A stretch of 64,000 bases of DNA from Plesiocystis pacifica SIR-1. GTDB lineage: Bacteria; Myxococcota_A; Polyangia; Nannocystales; Nannocystaceae. The position numbers and the translations under genes are program-made. Shown here in pieces: positions 52,848 through 62,210 of this stretch. Under the pieces are notes generated by a model. The model saw nothing but the letters and a program-made list of their open reading frames with translations, was not told the origin of the DNA and did no database searches. The DNA lies in NCBI RefSeq assembly GCF_000170895.1, contig NZ_ABCS01000025.1:46966-110965 (forward strand), read 5' to 3'. Within the stretch, counting starts at the first letter, position 1; every line of letters begins with the position of its first letter.

Positions 52848-55800
52848 TCGCCGGTCTCCAGGATGACGCCGAGTTCGACTCGGCCGGGGGCTTCTCCCTG
52901 GACCGGGACAAGGCGCGCCAGAAGATGCGCCAGTTCCAGCTGGCCGATCCGCACCGCTACGTCCTGCTGCTGGTCGAGGCCGCGGTGCTGGCCGGGGCCA
53001 CGCGCATCGACTTCACCATCGACAGCGACGACATGCGCATGCACTTCGACGCCTCCCTCGACTGGGCGGACCTCGACGAGCTGTACACGGCGCTGTTCGT
53101 CGACCGCAGCACCTACAAGATCCGCGCGCGCCGAGAGCTGGCCCTGGCCTGCAACGCGGTCATGGCCCTCAACCCGCGCTGGGCTCGCATCGAGAGCGTG
53201 GGCGGGGACGTGGGCGTGCACGACGGGGGCGCCCACGAGAAGGCCGTGGGCATCCTCGGGGTGCTGCGCCCCGAGCAAGACGACGCCATCTCGCTGATCG
53301 ACGCGGTCCCGGACGCCCTGGGGACCGAGGGCGACGGCAGCTACCGGACCCGCGTGCACGTCAAGGAGCGCTTTCGGCCCGGGCTGTTCATGCGCTTCGT
53401 CCACGACCGGCGCGGGACCATCCCCGAGGAGCTGATGCTGCGCAAGTACTGTGCGCTGGCCTCGATGCCCATCACCCTCGACGGGGAGTCCATCAGCCAC
53501 GGCTTGCCAGCGAGCGGCGTGCACGCGCGGATGAGCTGGGAGCGGGACGGGGTGAGCCTCGTCGGGGGCGTGCACGCCCACGAGCTCGATCGCGCCTGCG
53601 TCGTCGTGCTGTCCAACGGCGTCGAGGTGGTCACGCACCCGCTGTCCGAGGTCCCGCGCGGGCTGTGGTTTTGGGCCAACGCCCAGGACTTTCGCAAGGA
53701 CGTCTCGCAGGCCGACGTGGTCCGCAATGACCCGCGCTACCAGGCGATGATGGTCGGCGTCGGCCACCTGCGCGACCACATCCTCGGGCGCCTGGCCGAG
53801 GACTGGATGGCCGGGACCTTCGCGCACGACCCGGCCGGGGGGCTCGAGGCCCACAACGCGGGCGGCGAGCTGGGGGCGGGGCAGGTGTTCTCGCGCTTGC
53901 ACGAGTTCTTCGTCGAGCACGGCGACGAGAGCTGGCTGCGCCCGGACGCGGGGCCCCTGGGCAGGCTGTGCGACCTGCCGACTTGGCAGCTCGTCGACGA
54001 TCGCTGGATGTCCACGCGAGAGCTGGCGGCGAGCCACGACCCCGAGCGCGGCTTGATGATCGTCAGCCAGCGCCCCGGGGGCGCCGTGGTCCCGCCGGGC
54101 TGGGGTCCGGTGGTGTTGGCCGAGCACGCCAAGGTGCGCGAGGCCTTCCAGCGCGTGTTCCCGGCGGGCGCCGACGTGACCGAGGACTTCGTGCGCGAGG
54201 TCGGCTGGGAGATCAACCGGCTCCTGTGGCGGAGGCGGCAGCACCCGCCGAGCCTGCCCCAGGGCGACTGGCGCCACGCGCTGAGCTTCGAGGCCGAGGG
54301 CTACGTCGGCCAGGTCGCCCTGCGCCCGGGGCTGGACTCGGACGTGCGCATCATCGTCGACGGCTGCCTCTACGCGGACGTCCAGGCCGAGGGCATCAAC
54401 TTCGGCGTGGTCGGGCTGAGCGCGGTGATCGAGGGCCCCTTCGAGCTCGCCGAGGACTACGCCAGCGTCGAGCTCACGCGCCCGCTGGCGCGCGCGGCCG
54501 TGGTCATCCTGGCTCAGCTGCCGGCCCTGGTCAGCGCCTGGGCCGAGGGCGTCGATCCCTACCGCCGCGAGGTCGTCCGCAACGTGCTGGCCGTGGCCAC
54601 GCGCCACGACTTCGGGGTCCGCTGGCTCGAGGCCTTTGGCTTCAGCCGCCGAGCGGCGCGGCGCTGGCTCGAGCGCCTCGAGGCGCCGGAGCTCATGCCG
54701 CGCCTGGGCCTGGCGGTGAGTCCTGGGCAGGATTCCGAGCCGACCGCGGTCGCGAGGATGCTGAGCTTTCCGAGCGTGGACCACCGCGAGCTCAGCCTGG
54801 TCGAGATCGCCGCGGCTCGCGGCAAGGGGGGGGCGGCGGGCGAGCGGGGCAAGCTGCTGTATGTCAGCACCGAGGTTCCGCTGGTGCCGAGCATCGACGA
54901 GCTGATCTTGCGCCTGGCCGACGCGGACCGGGACCTGCTCGCGGCCATCTTTGGCGAGGAGGCGCTCCACGATCACACCGAGGCCTACCTGCGCGATCTC
55001 GGCCGCCGCGCCTTCCTGCGCCGTCCGCAGCAAGACCCGCGCCTCGGCGTGTACACGTGGGCGGTCCCCGTCGAGCGCGGCGGCGTCACGGGCCTGGTCG
55101 GCTTCGAGATCAACCGCTTCGACAGCCACCCCCGCCGGGCCTCGCGGCGGGCCACCGTCGAGCTCCTGGTCGAGCGGCGCCGGGTCTGCGAGGTGACGAC
55201 GCGGGCGTGGTTGCCCGGCCTGGTCGCCTCGCTGAGCTGGGAGCAGGCGCCGGTGACCAGCGACTACGACGCGCTGGCGGGGGACAGCGAGCCGCTGCGC
55301 GAGGCCGTCGAGGCCGGGCTGATCGCGCTCTTGGACGCGCGCTTGGCCCAGCCCCGCGAGGGCCGCTCGCGGATCCCCGAGCTGCCCGAGCGCAAGCTGC
55401 TGTGGGCGGCCTTTTGCATGCCCTTTTTGAGCCTCGACCACGCGAGGGCCTGGCGGACGATCCGCGGCCACCACTGGACCAACCCGCCCGCCGGCAGCGA
55501 GGGCGACGCGGCGGCGGCCCACGCCGCCGCGGTCGAGGACTACTTCCAGCTCATGGTCCTGCACCCAGGCGAGCCCCTGAGCGTGCTGACGACGGCCATC
55601 GAGCTGCTCGTCGACGACGGCAAGCTGCCCACCGCCGCGGCCGTGCTCGAGCTGGCCGAGCGCGTGCCCCGGCCGCCCAGCAAGGGGGCGGGCTTTGGCT
55701 TCCACCGCTGGCTGCTCGAGGCCTACGGCCGCTTCGAGGCCGTGACCTGGTTCGAGACCACCGGAGCCCGCGAGGTCTCCCTGGCCGAGGTCGAGGCCGA

Positions 55801-57940
55801 GTTCGCGGCCAAGGGCGAGCTCGGCTTCATCACCGATCCGGTGCTGGAGTACGCGGGCGAGCGGCTGATCCTGCGCCTGGGCGAGGGCGAGCTGAGCCAG
55901 CTGATGCGCCTGTTCCCGCGCGACGAGCTCGTCGACTGCGAGGGCTGGATCCACGAGCGGCGGCAGCAGGCGCGCTTCGAGGCTCGGGCCCGGCTCGAGC
56001 GCATCGAGGTCCCGGCGCACCAGCGCCTGGTCCACGTCGAGGTCGAGGCCGACGGCTTCCGCGGTCAGATCGCGATCCCGCCGTGGGCCCCCGGGGACGG
56101 CGGGAAGCTGCGCCTGACCCTGTGCCACGACCGCCGGATGATCGAGGAGCTCGAGCTCGCGGCGATCCTGCCCGTGGTCGCGGTCATCGACGACGACGCG
56201 GCGGAGCTGAAGTCGGACTACTCGGGGGTGAAGCCCAAGGGCGAGCGCCTGAAGGAGACCAAGGTGATGCTGCGCGAGCACATCCGCGGCCCCTTGCTCG
56301 AGGCCCTGGCGCGGGCCTACGCGGACGAGGAGGCGGGCTTCGACGAGCGCCAGCGCGGCCTCGCGTGGTCGTGGGTCATGGCCTACTGGCGCCGCCAGTG
56401 CCCGCGCGCGGGCATGTTCCCCCGGCGCCTCGACGAGGTCGGCCGGGCCTTCGCCAAGCTGCGCGGCTTCGTCGACGTGGACGGCACCCGCCGCAGCCTC
56501 GACGAGCTCATCGCGCGCCGCGAAGAACACCGCAAGCTGTGGGTGGTCTCGCACCACCCTGGCCACGACGTGCCGCCGCCCTTCCCGATCTTGCTGGTCC
56601 GCGCCCACGAGGCCCCGCAGCTCGAGGAGCTGTTCGGCGAGCTGCACGATTTTTCGCAGCGCTGGCGGGCGCGGGTCTACGGGGAGCGGCGCCGCGACGG
56701 GGCCACGCCCATGCCCCCGCTGGCGGCGCCCAGGGACACGCTCGTGACCGTGGCCTGCGGGCGCCACGGGATGCGCGGGCAGATGTGGCTGCCCGATCGG
56801 CTGCCCTTCGACTCCGGGGTGATCCTCGGTGACGAGGGCGAGGGCCACGACAACGTCGGCGTCCGGGTGATCACCGTCCGCGATCCCCAGGCGCTGTTCC
56901 CCGTCCAGGGGGCGGTCGCGGGTCTGACCGCCGACGATCGCTTCGAGGCGCCGGCGTTCAGCTCCGTGCAAAAGCGCTACTTCGAGAGCCGGGCCGTCTA
57001 CGCCTACTCGCGCCTGCTCCGAGAGCACCAGTCCGACCTGCGCCGGGCCGAGCGGGCCGACTTTGGCGAGGCCGAGGTCGTCCGCAAGCGCGCGGTCCGG
57101 ATCGAGATGCTGCGCGCCCTCGCCATTCGCCTGGCCCGGGCGCAGCTCTCGGGCGCGAGCTTCGACGCCATCACCGGCAACCTGATCGAGCGCCTGAACC
57201 AGACGGCGCTGCTGCGCATGAGCTGCGGTCGGCTGATCTCCCTCGAGCTCGCGGCCCAGGTCCGACCCATCGAGTTCTCGCACCTGGGCATCTGGGACGC
57301 GAGCTCGCCGGGCCTGGACGCCGCGGAGCGGGCCCGGCTGCTGCTCAGCGAGGAGGAGCGGGCCAAGCTCGAGGCCCAGGAGGCCGCGGAGGCCGAGGCC
57401 GCGCGCGAGCTCGAGGAGGAGCGAGAGGCGCGGGAGCAGGCGGAGCGAGAGGTCCGGGAGGCGGCGGAGCGGGAGGCGGAGGCGGAGGCCGAAGCGGCGG
57501 CGGAGCGCGAAGCCGCGGCGGCGGCGGAGCGAGAGGCCCGGGAGGCGGCGGAGCGGGAGGCTCGCGAGGCCGCGGCGCGGGAGGCCGCCAAGCCGCCGCC
57601 GCCCGACCCCGTCGACGTCCTCGTCGAGCGCATCCGCGACGAGCTGCGCCTGGTCCGGGGCGTCCGCCAGAGCTTGCTGAACGAGGGCTTGCTCGACAGC
57701 ATCGGGGCCAAGGCCGGGAGCGGCCGGCAGCTCGTCGACATCGACGCGGGCGTGCACTTCGACGCCGCCCACCCGCAGTTTCGCCGGGCCCTCGAGGACC
57801 CCGATCCCATCTGGGTCAGCTTCCTGGCCTCGTCGGCCTATACGGCGCTCAACACCTGGCTCGAGCCGGTGACCGACGAGGACGAGGTCGCCTTCCACGG
57901 CGTGCACGCCCAGCTCGTGCTCTCGGCGATGCTGGGCTGA
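52826..57940 (+). CDS. 1,704-residue partner protein with decayed GHKL domain and four spaced repeats
   Basis: From the ATG at 52826, overlapping the ATPase gene by 22 bases. Residues ~20-130 mirror a GHKL domain (YVLLLVEAAVLAGATRIDFT, then LDELYTALFVDRSTYKIR and RRELALACNAVMALNPRWAR). The N-box Asn is Ala and the G1/G2 glycines are lost, so it should not bind ATP in the usual way. Four copies of a beta-rich module recur, beginning near residues 491 (GYVGQVALRP), 751 (GVTGLVGFEI), 1074 (GFRGQIAIPP) and 1312 (GMRGQMWLPD), each followed by strands and a [DS]DYD/SDYS-like end. Residues ~1510-1590 are an Ala/Glu/Arg coiled coil. The C-terminus (QLVDIDAGVHFDAAHPQFRRAL ... LASSAYTALNTWLE) echoes the end of the partner ATPase. 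Function unknown. Confidence 0.75.
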   Translation: MSKAAELIAGLQDDAEFDSAGGFSLDRDKARQKMRQFQLADPHRYVLLLVEAAVLAGATRIDFTIDSDDMRMHFDASLDWADLDELYTALFVDRSTYKIRARRELALACNAVMALNPRWARIESVGGDVGVHDGGAHEKAVGILGVLRPEQDDAISLIDAVPDALGTEGDGSYRTRVHVKERFRPGLFMRFVHDRRGTIPEELMLRKYCALASMPITLDGESISHGLPASGVHARMSWERDGVSLVGGVHAHELDRACVVVLSNGVEVVTHPLSEVPRGLWFWANAQDFRKDVSQADVVRNDPRYQAMMVGVGHLRDHILGRLAEDWMAGTFAHDPAGGLEAHNAGGELGAGQVFSRLHEFFVEHGDESWLRPDAGPLGRLCDLPTWQLVDDRWMSTRELAASHDPERGLMIVSQRPGGAVVPPGWGPVVLAEHAKVREAFQRVFPAGADVTEDFVREVGWEINRLLWRRRQHPPSLPQGDWRHALSFEAEGYVGQVALRPGLDSDVRIIVDGCLYADVQAEGINFGVVGLSAVIEGPFELAEDYASVELTRPLARAAVVILAQLPALVSAWAEGVDPYRREVVRNVLAVATRHDFGVRWLEAFGFSRRAARRWLERLEAPELMPRLGLAVSPGQDSEPTAVARMLSFPSVDHRELSLVEIAAARGKGGAAGERGKLLYVSTEVPLVPSIDELILRLADADRDLLAAIFGEEALHDHTEAYLRDLGRRAFLRRPQQDPRLGVYTWAVPVERGGVTGLVGFEINRFDSHPRRASRRATVELLVERRRVCEVTTRAWLPGLVASLSWEQAPVTSDYDALAGDSEPLREAVEAGLIALLDARLAQPREGRSRIPELPERKLLWAAFCMPFLSLDHARAWRTIRGHHWTNPPAGSEGDAAAAHAAAVEDYFQLMVLHPGEPLSVLTTAIELLVDDGKLPTAAAVLELAERVPRPPSKGAGFGFHRWLLEAYGRFEAVTWFETTGAREVSLAEVEAEFAAKGELGFITDPVLEYAGERLILRLGEGELSQLMRLFPRDELVDCEGWIHERRQQARFEARARLERIEVPAHQRLVHVEVEADGFRGQIAIPPWAPGDGGKLRLTLCHDRRMIEELELAAILPVVAVIDDDAAELKSDYSGVKPKGERLKETKVMLREHIRGPLLEALARAYADEEAGFDERQRGLAWSWVMAYWRRQCPRAGMFPRRLDEVGRAFAKLRGFVDVDGTRRSLDELIARREEHRKLWVVSHHPGHDVPPPFPILLVRAHEAPQLEELFGELHDFSQRWRARVYGERRRDGATPMPPLAAPRDTLVTVACGRHGMRGQMWLPDRLPFDSGVILGDEGEGHDNVGVRVITVRDPQALFPVQGAVAGLTADDRFEAPAFSSVQKRYFESRAVYAYSRLLREHQSDLRRAERADFGEAEVVRKRAVRIEMLRALAIRLARAQLSGASFDAITGNLIERLNQTALLRMSCGRLISLELAAQVRPIEFSHLGIWDASSPGLDAAERARLLLSEEERAKLEAQEAAEAEAARELEEEREAREQAEREVREAAEREAEAEAEAAAEREAAAAAEREAREAAEREAREAAAREAAKPPPPDPVDVLVERIRDELRLVRGVRQSLLNEGLLDSIGAKAGSGRQLVDIDAGVHFDAAHPQFRRALEDPDPIWVSFLASSAYTALNTWLEPVTDEDEVAFHGVHAQLVLSAMLG

Positions 57941-58036
57941 GCGCTGCTTTGCCCCCACAGCCGCCTCGAACCGGGGGCGCTTCGTCGCTGTCCGCTCCTC
58001 CGCTCTGGTCGTGGGGCAATGGGGCTCGTACCTTTG

Positions 58037-58070
58037 AGGGGGCATGTGGTCGCCCCCGCAAGCGGGGGCG
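58037..58070. repeat. Dispersed GGGGGCATGTG[AG]TC hairpin element, copy 2
   Basis: GGGGGCATGTGGTC followed by the hairpin CGCCCCCGCAAGCGGGGGCG (58051-58070). It matches the element at 14405-14438, including a preceding CGTCGCTG...GCTCCTC segment. It lies just after the giant gene, in the 274-base gap before the convergent sulfotransferase gene. Confidence 0.75.
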
Positions 58071-58117
58071 TGGATTCGTTCACAGGGAGTCGTGGGCGTG
58101 GGGCAGGGGGGGCGCGG

Positions 58118-58131
58118 CGTTGTCCACGACG
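58118..58131. repeat. Dispersed inverted repeat, copy B
   Basis: CGTTGTCCACGACG, one mismatch from the copies at 9526-9539 and 61824-61837. It is preceded by GTGGGGCAGGG, as is copy C, and followed by GGCCAAAATGGACAG, close to copy A. Confidence 0.6.
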
Positions 58132-58214
58132 GCCAAAATGGACAGCGGGTCGGCCAAAACGAGCTTGGTCGGGCCTCTGAGTCGAGGACGTGGGGGAGGG
58201 AGCTTCAGGCGCGC

Positions 58215-59168
58215 TCAGGTCCAGTCGAGGGCTTCGTCGGGGAAGGAGCCGCCGGGCCTGGGTGCTGGCCCGGCACCGTCCGTGGACTGGGCGTCGGGCC
58301 GGCGCCGCTTTTTCTCGGCGTGGACCTTCGCTTGGGCGGCCTGGATGATCGGCAGCAGGCGCTGGTTGGCGGCGTTGAGCTCGAGGATGAAGCTCTTGGC
58401 CATGCCCTTGCCGGCGTGGATGGTCGCGTAGAGCTCGTCGAACAGGGGCACGAACTCGGCCGGGACGCCGCCGAGGGACGCGGGGTCTTCCGGTGTCTTT
58501 GTTTCAGTCTCGGCTTCGGCTTTGGCTGCGTCCTCGTCGGCCCGGGTCTGGGTGCGCAGCTTGGGCTCGACCACGGCGACGGCGGCCTCGGCCTGCTGGG
58601 GCCCGACCTCGGCGTCGCCGATCCAGCGCAGCGTCGAGTGGATGACCTTGGCCGGATCGGCGAGCAGTCCGTCGTAGCTCTGGACGTGGATGGGGTAGCG
58701 GCGGATGGCGATATCGCGCACGAGGGCGAAGTTCTCCGACCACCACTCGAGACCCGAGGGGATGCGCGCGGGGCGGGGCGCTTCGGGCTTTTGTTCGAGG
58801 CGCGCCTCATCCTCCATGGCGTAGAGGCGCTCGAGGGAGTGGACGTACTCGCGCCACGCTCGGACCGTGGCGACGACCCGGCCGATGTAGGCCCGATCGC
58901 TGCGCACGAGGCCGGGGATGAACACCTTGACCACGTGGCGCTCGACCTGCTCGGGGAAAAAGTAGGCGCCGGTCCGTGGGTGGGGGTTGGTGCGCCAATA
59001 GATGCCCTGACGCAGCAGGGACTCGTAAAAACCGGCCGGGTTCGCGCCGCGCAGGGTCTCGCCCCAGTTCGACGGGAAGGCCTCGCCGAAGGGGGGGAAG
59101 CCGGCGGCGATGAGGATCTGCATCCACATCGAGGTGCCCGAGCGCTTCGTGCCGGTGACGATGAGCAT
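58215..59168 (-). CDS. Sulfotransferase-like P-loop protein
   Basis: 317 residues from the ATG at 59168. The N-terminal LIVTGTKRSGTSMWMQILIA is the 5'-phosphosulfate loop of PAPS-dependent sulfotransferases (P-loop with K-R-S-G-T-S). ANPAGFYESLLRQGI and VVKVFIPGLVRSDRAYIGRVV match the substrate and 3'-phosphate regions. The C-terminal ~110 residues (KAEAETETKTPEDPASL onward) are an extension with an acidic linker and two helices. The acceptor (sugar, lipid or protein) cannot be inferred. Divergent from the Ser/Thr kinase. Confidence 0.7.
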   Translation of the reverse strand: MLIVTGTKRSGTSMWMQILIAAGFPPFGEAFPSNWGETLRGANPAGFYESLLRQGIYWRTNPHPRTGAYFFPEQVERHVVKVFIPGLVRSDRAYIGRVVATVRAWREYVHSLERLYAMEDEARLEQKPEAPRPARIPSGLEWWSENFALVRDIAIRRYPIHVQSYDGLLADPAKVIHSTLRWIGDAEVGPQQAEAAVAVVEPKLRTQTRADEDAAKAEAETETKTPEDPASLGGVPAEFVPLFDELYATIHAGKGMAKSFILELNAANQRLLPIIQAAQAKVHAEKKRRRPDAQSTDGAGPAPRPGGSFPDEALDWT

Positions 59169-59178
59169 CGGCGGCAGT

Positions 59179-61842
59179 ATGACAGAGCCCGGGGCTGGGC
59201 GAGGGGTTCGCGCCCGCTGCGCTTTCGTGCCGCGTTGCTGGTTGGCATACCCGGGTCATCCTGACTTGGTGCTCACGACTGGTCTGGATGGGACGGAGGC
59301 TCGACCCGCGAGCGAGCACCTGCCTGCGGCAGGCCCCGAGGACTCCGGGAGCCCGGGAAGCCACGGCCCGCGCTTGGGTCGCTACATCGTCCTCGACACG
59401 CTGGGCAGCGGCGCCATGGGGGTCGTGCTCGCGGCCTACGACCCCGAGCTCGATCGCAAGGTCGCGATCAAGCTGCTCAGGGGCGGCTCGAGGAGCGCCC
59501 TGCGCGGGCGCGAGCGGCTGCGCCGTGAGGCCCTCGCCCTCGCCAAGCTCAGCCACCCCAACGTCGTCGCCATCTACGACGTGGGCGTCCACGAGGGACA
59601 GGTCTACGTGGCCATGGAGTTCGTCGCGGGCCAGACCCTGCGCGCGTGGACCGAGGCCAACCTGTCCGGGGGCAACCGCCGCAACGAGCGGGTCTGGGAC
59701 AAGGCGCTGCCGATCTTCGAAGCGGCGGCGCGGGGCCTCGCGGCCGCCCACCGAGCCGGGCTGATCCACCGCGACTTCAAGCCCGACAACGTGATGATCG
59801 GCGACGACGGCCGCGTGCGCGTGATGGACTTCGGCCTGGCCCGGGTGTTCGAGGACGACTTCGACGCGTCCGCGTCCGACGAGCTGCCGCGCTCGAGCGG
59901 ATCGTTCAGCGGCGTCCGGCTGACCCGGACGGGGGCCTACCTGGGCACGCCCGCGTACATGAGCCCCGAGCAGTTCGGCGCGGGCGAGGTCACGGCGCGC
60001 AGCGATCAGTTCTCCTTTTGCGTCGCGCTGTTCGAGGCCATCCGCGGCGAGCGGCCTTTCTCTGGGGACACCGTCGAGACCCTCGCGCGTGCGGTGCGCG
60101 AGGGTCGGGTGGAGCAACCCCTGAGCCGCCTCGACGCGCCCGCGTGGCTGCGCGCGGTCTTGGTCCGCGGCATGCATCGAGACCCAGGCCAGCGCTTTGC
60201 GAGCATGGACGAGCTGCTCGCGGCCATCGAGCGGGGGCGTCGGCGCTGGGCTCGGGTCCTCGGGGTCGTGACCGTGGCCGCCGTGGGCTTGGGGGTCGCG
60301 GCCGGGCTGGGCTACCGCAGCTGGGACCACGAGCAGCGCGAGGCGGCCTGCGTGGCGGCGGGGGAGGAGATCGAGGCGGTGTGGAACGCGAGCGCGCGAG
60401 CGCGGCTGCGCGGCGGGCTCGAGGGCAGCGGCGCCGCCCATGGTGCGAGCGCGGCCGATCGCCTGATGCCCTGGCTCGACGCGCGGGCCGAGGCGTGGCG
60501 TGGCCGCCGGGTGGAGGCGTGCGAGCATGAACTCGTCGCCGCGGACTGGGACGCGGCCACGGTCGCCAAGTCGCGGTGGTGCCTGGATCAGAACCGGGCC
60601 CAGCTCTCGAGCCTGGTCGAGGCCCTCAGCGGGGCGGACGAGAAGACGCTGATCACCATGCTGCCCGCCGCGGCCAAGCCGGGGACCGTCGACGATTGCG
60701 TCGACGAGGCCGCGCTGCTGCTGCAGGTCGACGCGCCAGGGCGAGCGCAGCAGGAGGCGATCCTCGAGGTCTACGGCCAGGTGTGGCGCATCGAGCACAT
60801 GCGGACCCTCGGCGACCTCGACGGCGCGCGGGCGCAGATCGACGAGCTGAACGCGCGGGCGGAGGCCCTCGCCTGGCCGCCGCTGACGACCAAGGTTCAG
60901 CTGGCCGAGGCGTCCATCCTCGGGCTCGAGGCCAAGTACGAGGAGGCCGTGGCGCTGACGCAGTCCGCGTACCTCGAGGCCGCCGAAGGCGGGCGCTGGA
61001 CGAGCGCGTTCGCTGCGGCGGCCCAGCTGGGCGATTTGACGGGGGTGTTTCAGGGCAAGCTGGCCGAGGGTCGGCTGTGGCTCGAACACGCCGAGGTCGC
61101 GCGGGTCCACGCGGGCGACCCCCAGGGCCAACGGGAGTCCAGGCTGCTCGTGAGCCTCGCGGGCATTCAGTTTCAGCAGGGCGAGCTCGACGAGGCCAAG
61201 CGCTCCCTCGAGCGGGCCCTGGCGCTGCGCGAGCGCTCCCTGGGGGCCGACCACCCCGACATCAGCTGGGCCCTCAACAACCTGGGGGGCATCTACGCGG
61301 CCCAGGGCGAGCCCGAGCGCGGCCTCGAGCTGCTGCTCCGGGCCCTCGAGATCACCCGGAAAAACTATGGCGACGCCCACCCTCGCGTGGCGACCAAGCT
61401 GCGCAACATCGGGGGGGTGCAGCTCGACGTCGAGGACTACGCCGGCGCGCGGGCGAGCCTCGAGGAGGCGATCGCCCGCGATACGGCGTCTTTTGGCGCG
61501 CGCCACCCCACCGTAGCGAAGGCGCGGGCCAGCTTGGCGCGGGCGCTCACCGGCCTCGGGCAGCTCGACGCGGCCGAGCGCGAGCTCGAGGTCGCCATCG
61601 ACATCCAGCGCGAAGCCCTCGGCCCCGATCACCTCGAACTGGCGGCGAGCCTCGCGGCCGAGTGTGCGCTCTACGAAGGGCGTGGGGAGCTCGAGCAGGC
61701 GCGGGCGAGCTGCGCCGAGGCCCTCGCCGTGCGAGAGGCCGCCCTCGGGCCCGAGCACCGCAAGGTCGCGGAGTCACGGGCGCAGCTCGACGCGCTCGAG
61801 GACGTGGGGCAGGGAGGGCCTGGCGTCGTCCACGACGGCTAG
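59179..61842 (+). CDS. Ser/Thr protein kinase with membrane helix and TPR repeats
   Basis: 887 residues from the ATG at 59179; the GTG at 59269 (857 residues) is an alternative that leaves room for a promoter. The kinase domain (~65-340) has GSGAMGVV, the ATP lysine in KVAIKLL (~97), HRDFKPDN (~196), DFGLA (~216), GTPAYMSPEQ and RSDQFSFCVALFEAIRG, so it should be active. A membrane helix lies at ~356-379. The outer part includes five kinesin-light-chain-type TPRs of 42 residues (e.g. GELDEAKRSLERALALRERS). Signals from outside may act through the TPRs. The last 14 codons (EDVGQGGPGVVHDG) are formed by a dispersed repeat. Confidence 0.88.
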   Translation: MTEPGAGRGVRARCAFVPRCWLAYPGHPDLVLTTGLDGTEARPASEHLPAAGPEDSGSPGSHGPRLGRYIVLDTLGSGAMGVVLAAYDPELDRKVAIKLLRGGSRSALRGRERLRREALALAKLSHPNVVAIYDVGVHEGQVYVAMEFVAGQTLRAWTEANLSGGNRRNERVWDKALPIFEAAARGLAAAHRAGLIHRDFKPDNVMIGDDGRVRVMDFGLARVFEDDFDASASDELPRSSGSFSGVRLTRTGAYLGTPAYMSPEQFGAGEVTARSDQFSFCVALFEAIRGERPFSGDTVETLARAVREGRVEQPLSRLDAPAWLRAVLVRGMHRDPGQRFASMDELLAAIERGRRRWARVLGVVTVAAVGLGVAAGLGYRSWDHEQREAACVAAGEEIEAVWNASARARLRGGLEGSGAAHGASAADRLMPWLDARAEAWRGRRVEACEHELVAADWDAATVAKSRWCLDQNRAQLSSLVEALSGADEKTLITMLPAAAKPGTVDDCVDEAALLLQVDAPGRAQQEAILEVYGQVWRIEHMRTLGDLDGARAQIDELNARAEALAWPPLTTKVQLAEASILGLEAKYEEAVALTQSAYLEAAEGGRWTSAFAAAAQLGDLTGVFQGKLAEGRLWLEHAEVARVHAGDPQGQRESRLLVSLAGIQFQQGELDEAKRSLERALALRERSLGADHPDISWALNNLGGIYAAQGEPERGLELLLRALEITRKNYGDAHPRVATKLRNIGGVQLDVEDYAGARASLEEAIARDTASFGARHPTVAKARASLARALTGLGQLDAAERELEVAIDIQREALGPDHLELAASLAAECALYEGRGELEQARASCAEALAVREAALGPEHRKVAESRAQLDALEDVGQGGPGVVHDG
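61824..61837. repeat. Dispersed inverted repeat, copy C, inside the kinase 3' end
   Basis: CGTCGTCCACGACG, identical to copy A. Together with the preceding GTGGGGCAGGG it encodes the last codons of the kinase, whose stop TAG follows at 61840-61842. An intergenic repeat has thus become the coding end. Confidence 0.65.
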
Positions 61843-62210
61843 AGCAGCCCCTGATCAGAGCCGCCGCGGCGTCGGATCGGGCTCACGGATCCTGCGACTG
61901 CGTCCAATCCGAGCTCGGCGCCGCGTTTCGATATGACGATATCAATGATGATACTTTGAGGCTGGGGAGGTGTCTGGCCGAGGTTGACGGCGTTCGCCGT
62001 GTGTGATAGGGGGTGACAGCACACTCGAACGCATTGAGTGCCTGTGAGCTGGCGTCGCACCTCGTATTTCGAGCTCAGCCGGTTCCGCGCTCTGCGTTCA
62101 TCCACCGCGATACAGGCGCAGCTCGGCGACTGAGCGGTGTCGCCGAGGCCGCGCTGGAGCTCACGCTCTCGAAGCCAGGCCCGCCCGAGCCGAGCGCCCA
62201 AGCCCACGCC
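61843..62210. promoter_or_regulatory. Upstream region of ablB with an AT-rich island
   Basis: No gene is supported between the kinase stop and ablB, although the ablB frame is open from a GTG at 62013. The segment 61925-61960 is strikingly AT-rich for this genome and holds near-repeats GATATGACGATATC and AATGATGATACT, a plausible operator. A TTGACG at ~61982 could be a -35 box. Osmotic control would suit the downstream gene (inference). Confidence 0.4.

Noticed and set aside
52727..58045. Very long open frame (1,772 codons) on the minus strand opposite the giant gene, and similar ones at 42607-45996 and 48564-52673
   Set aside because: They are antisense to clear protein-coding genes, rich in Arg/Gly/Ala/His without motifs, and arise from third-position GC bias.
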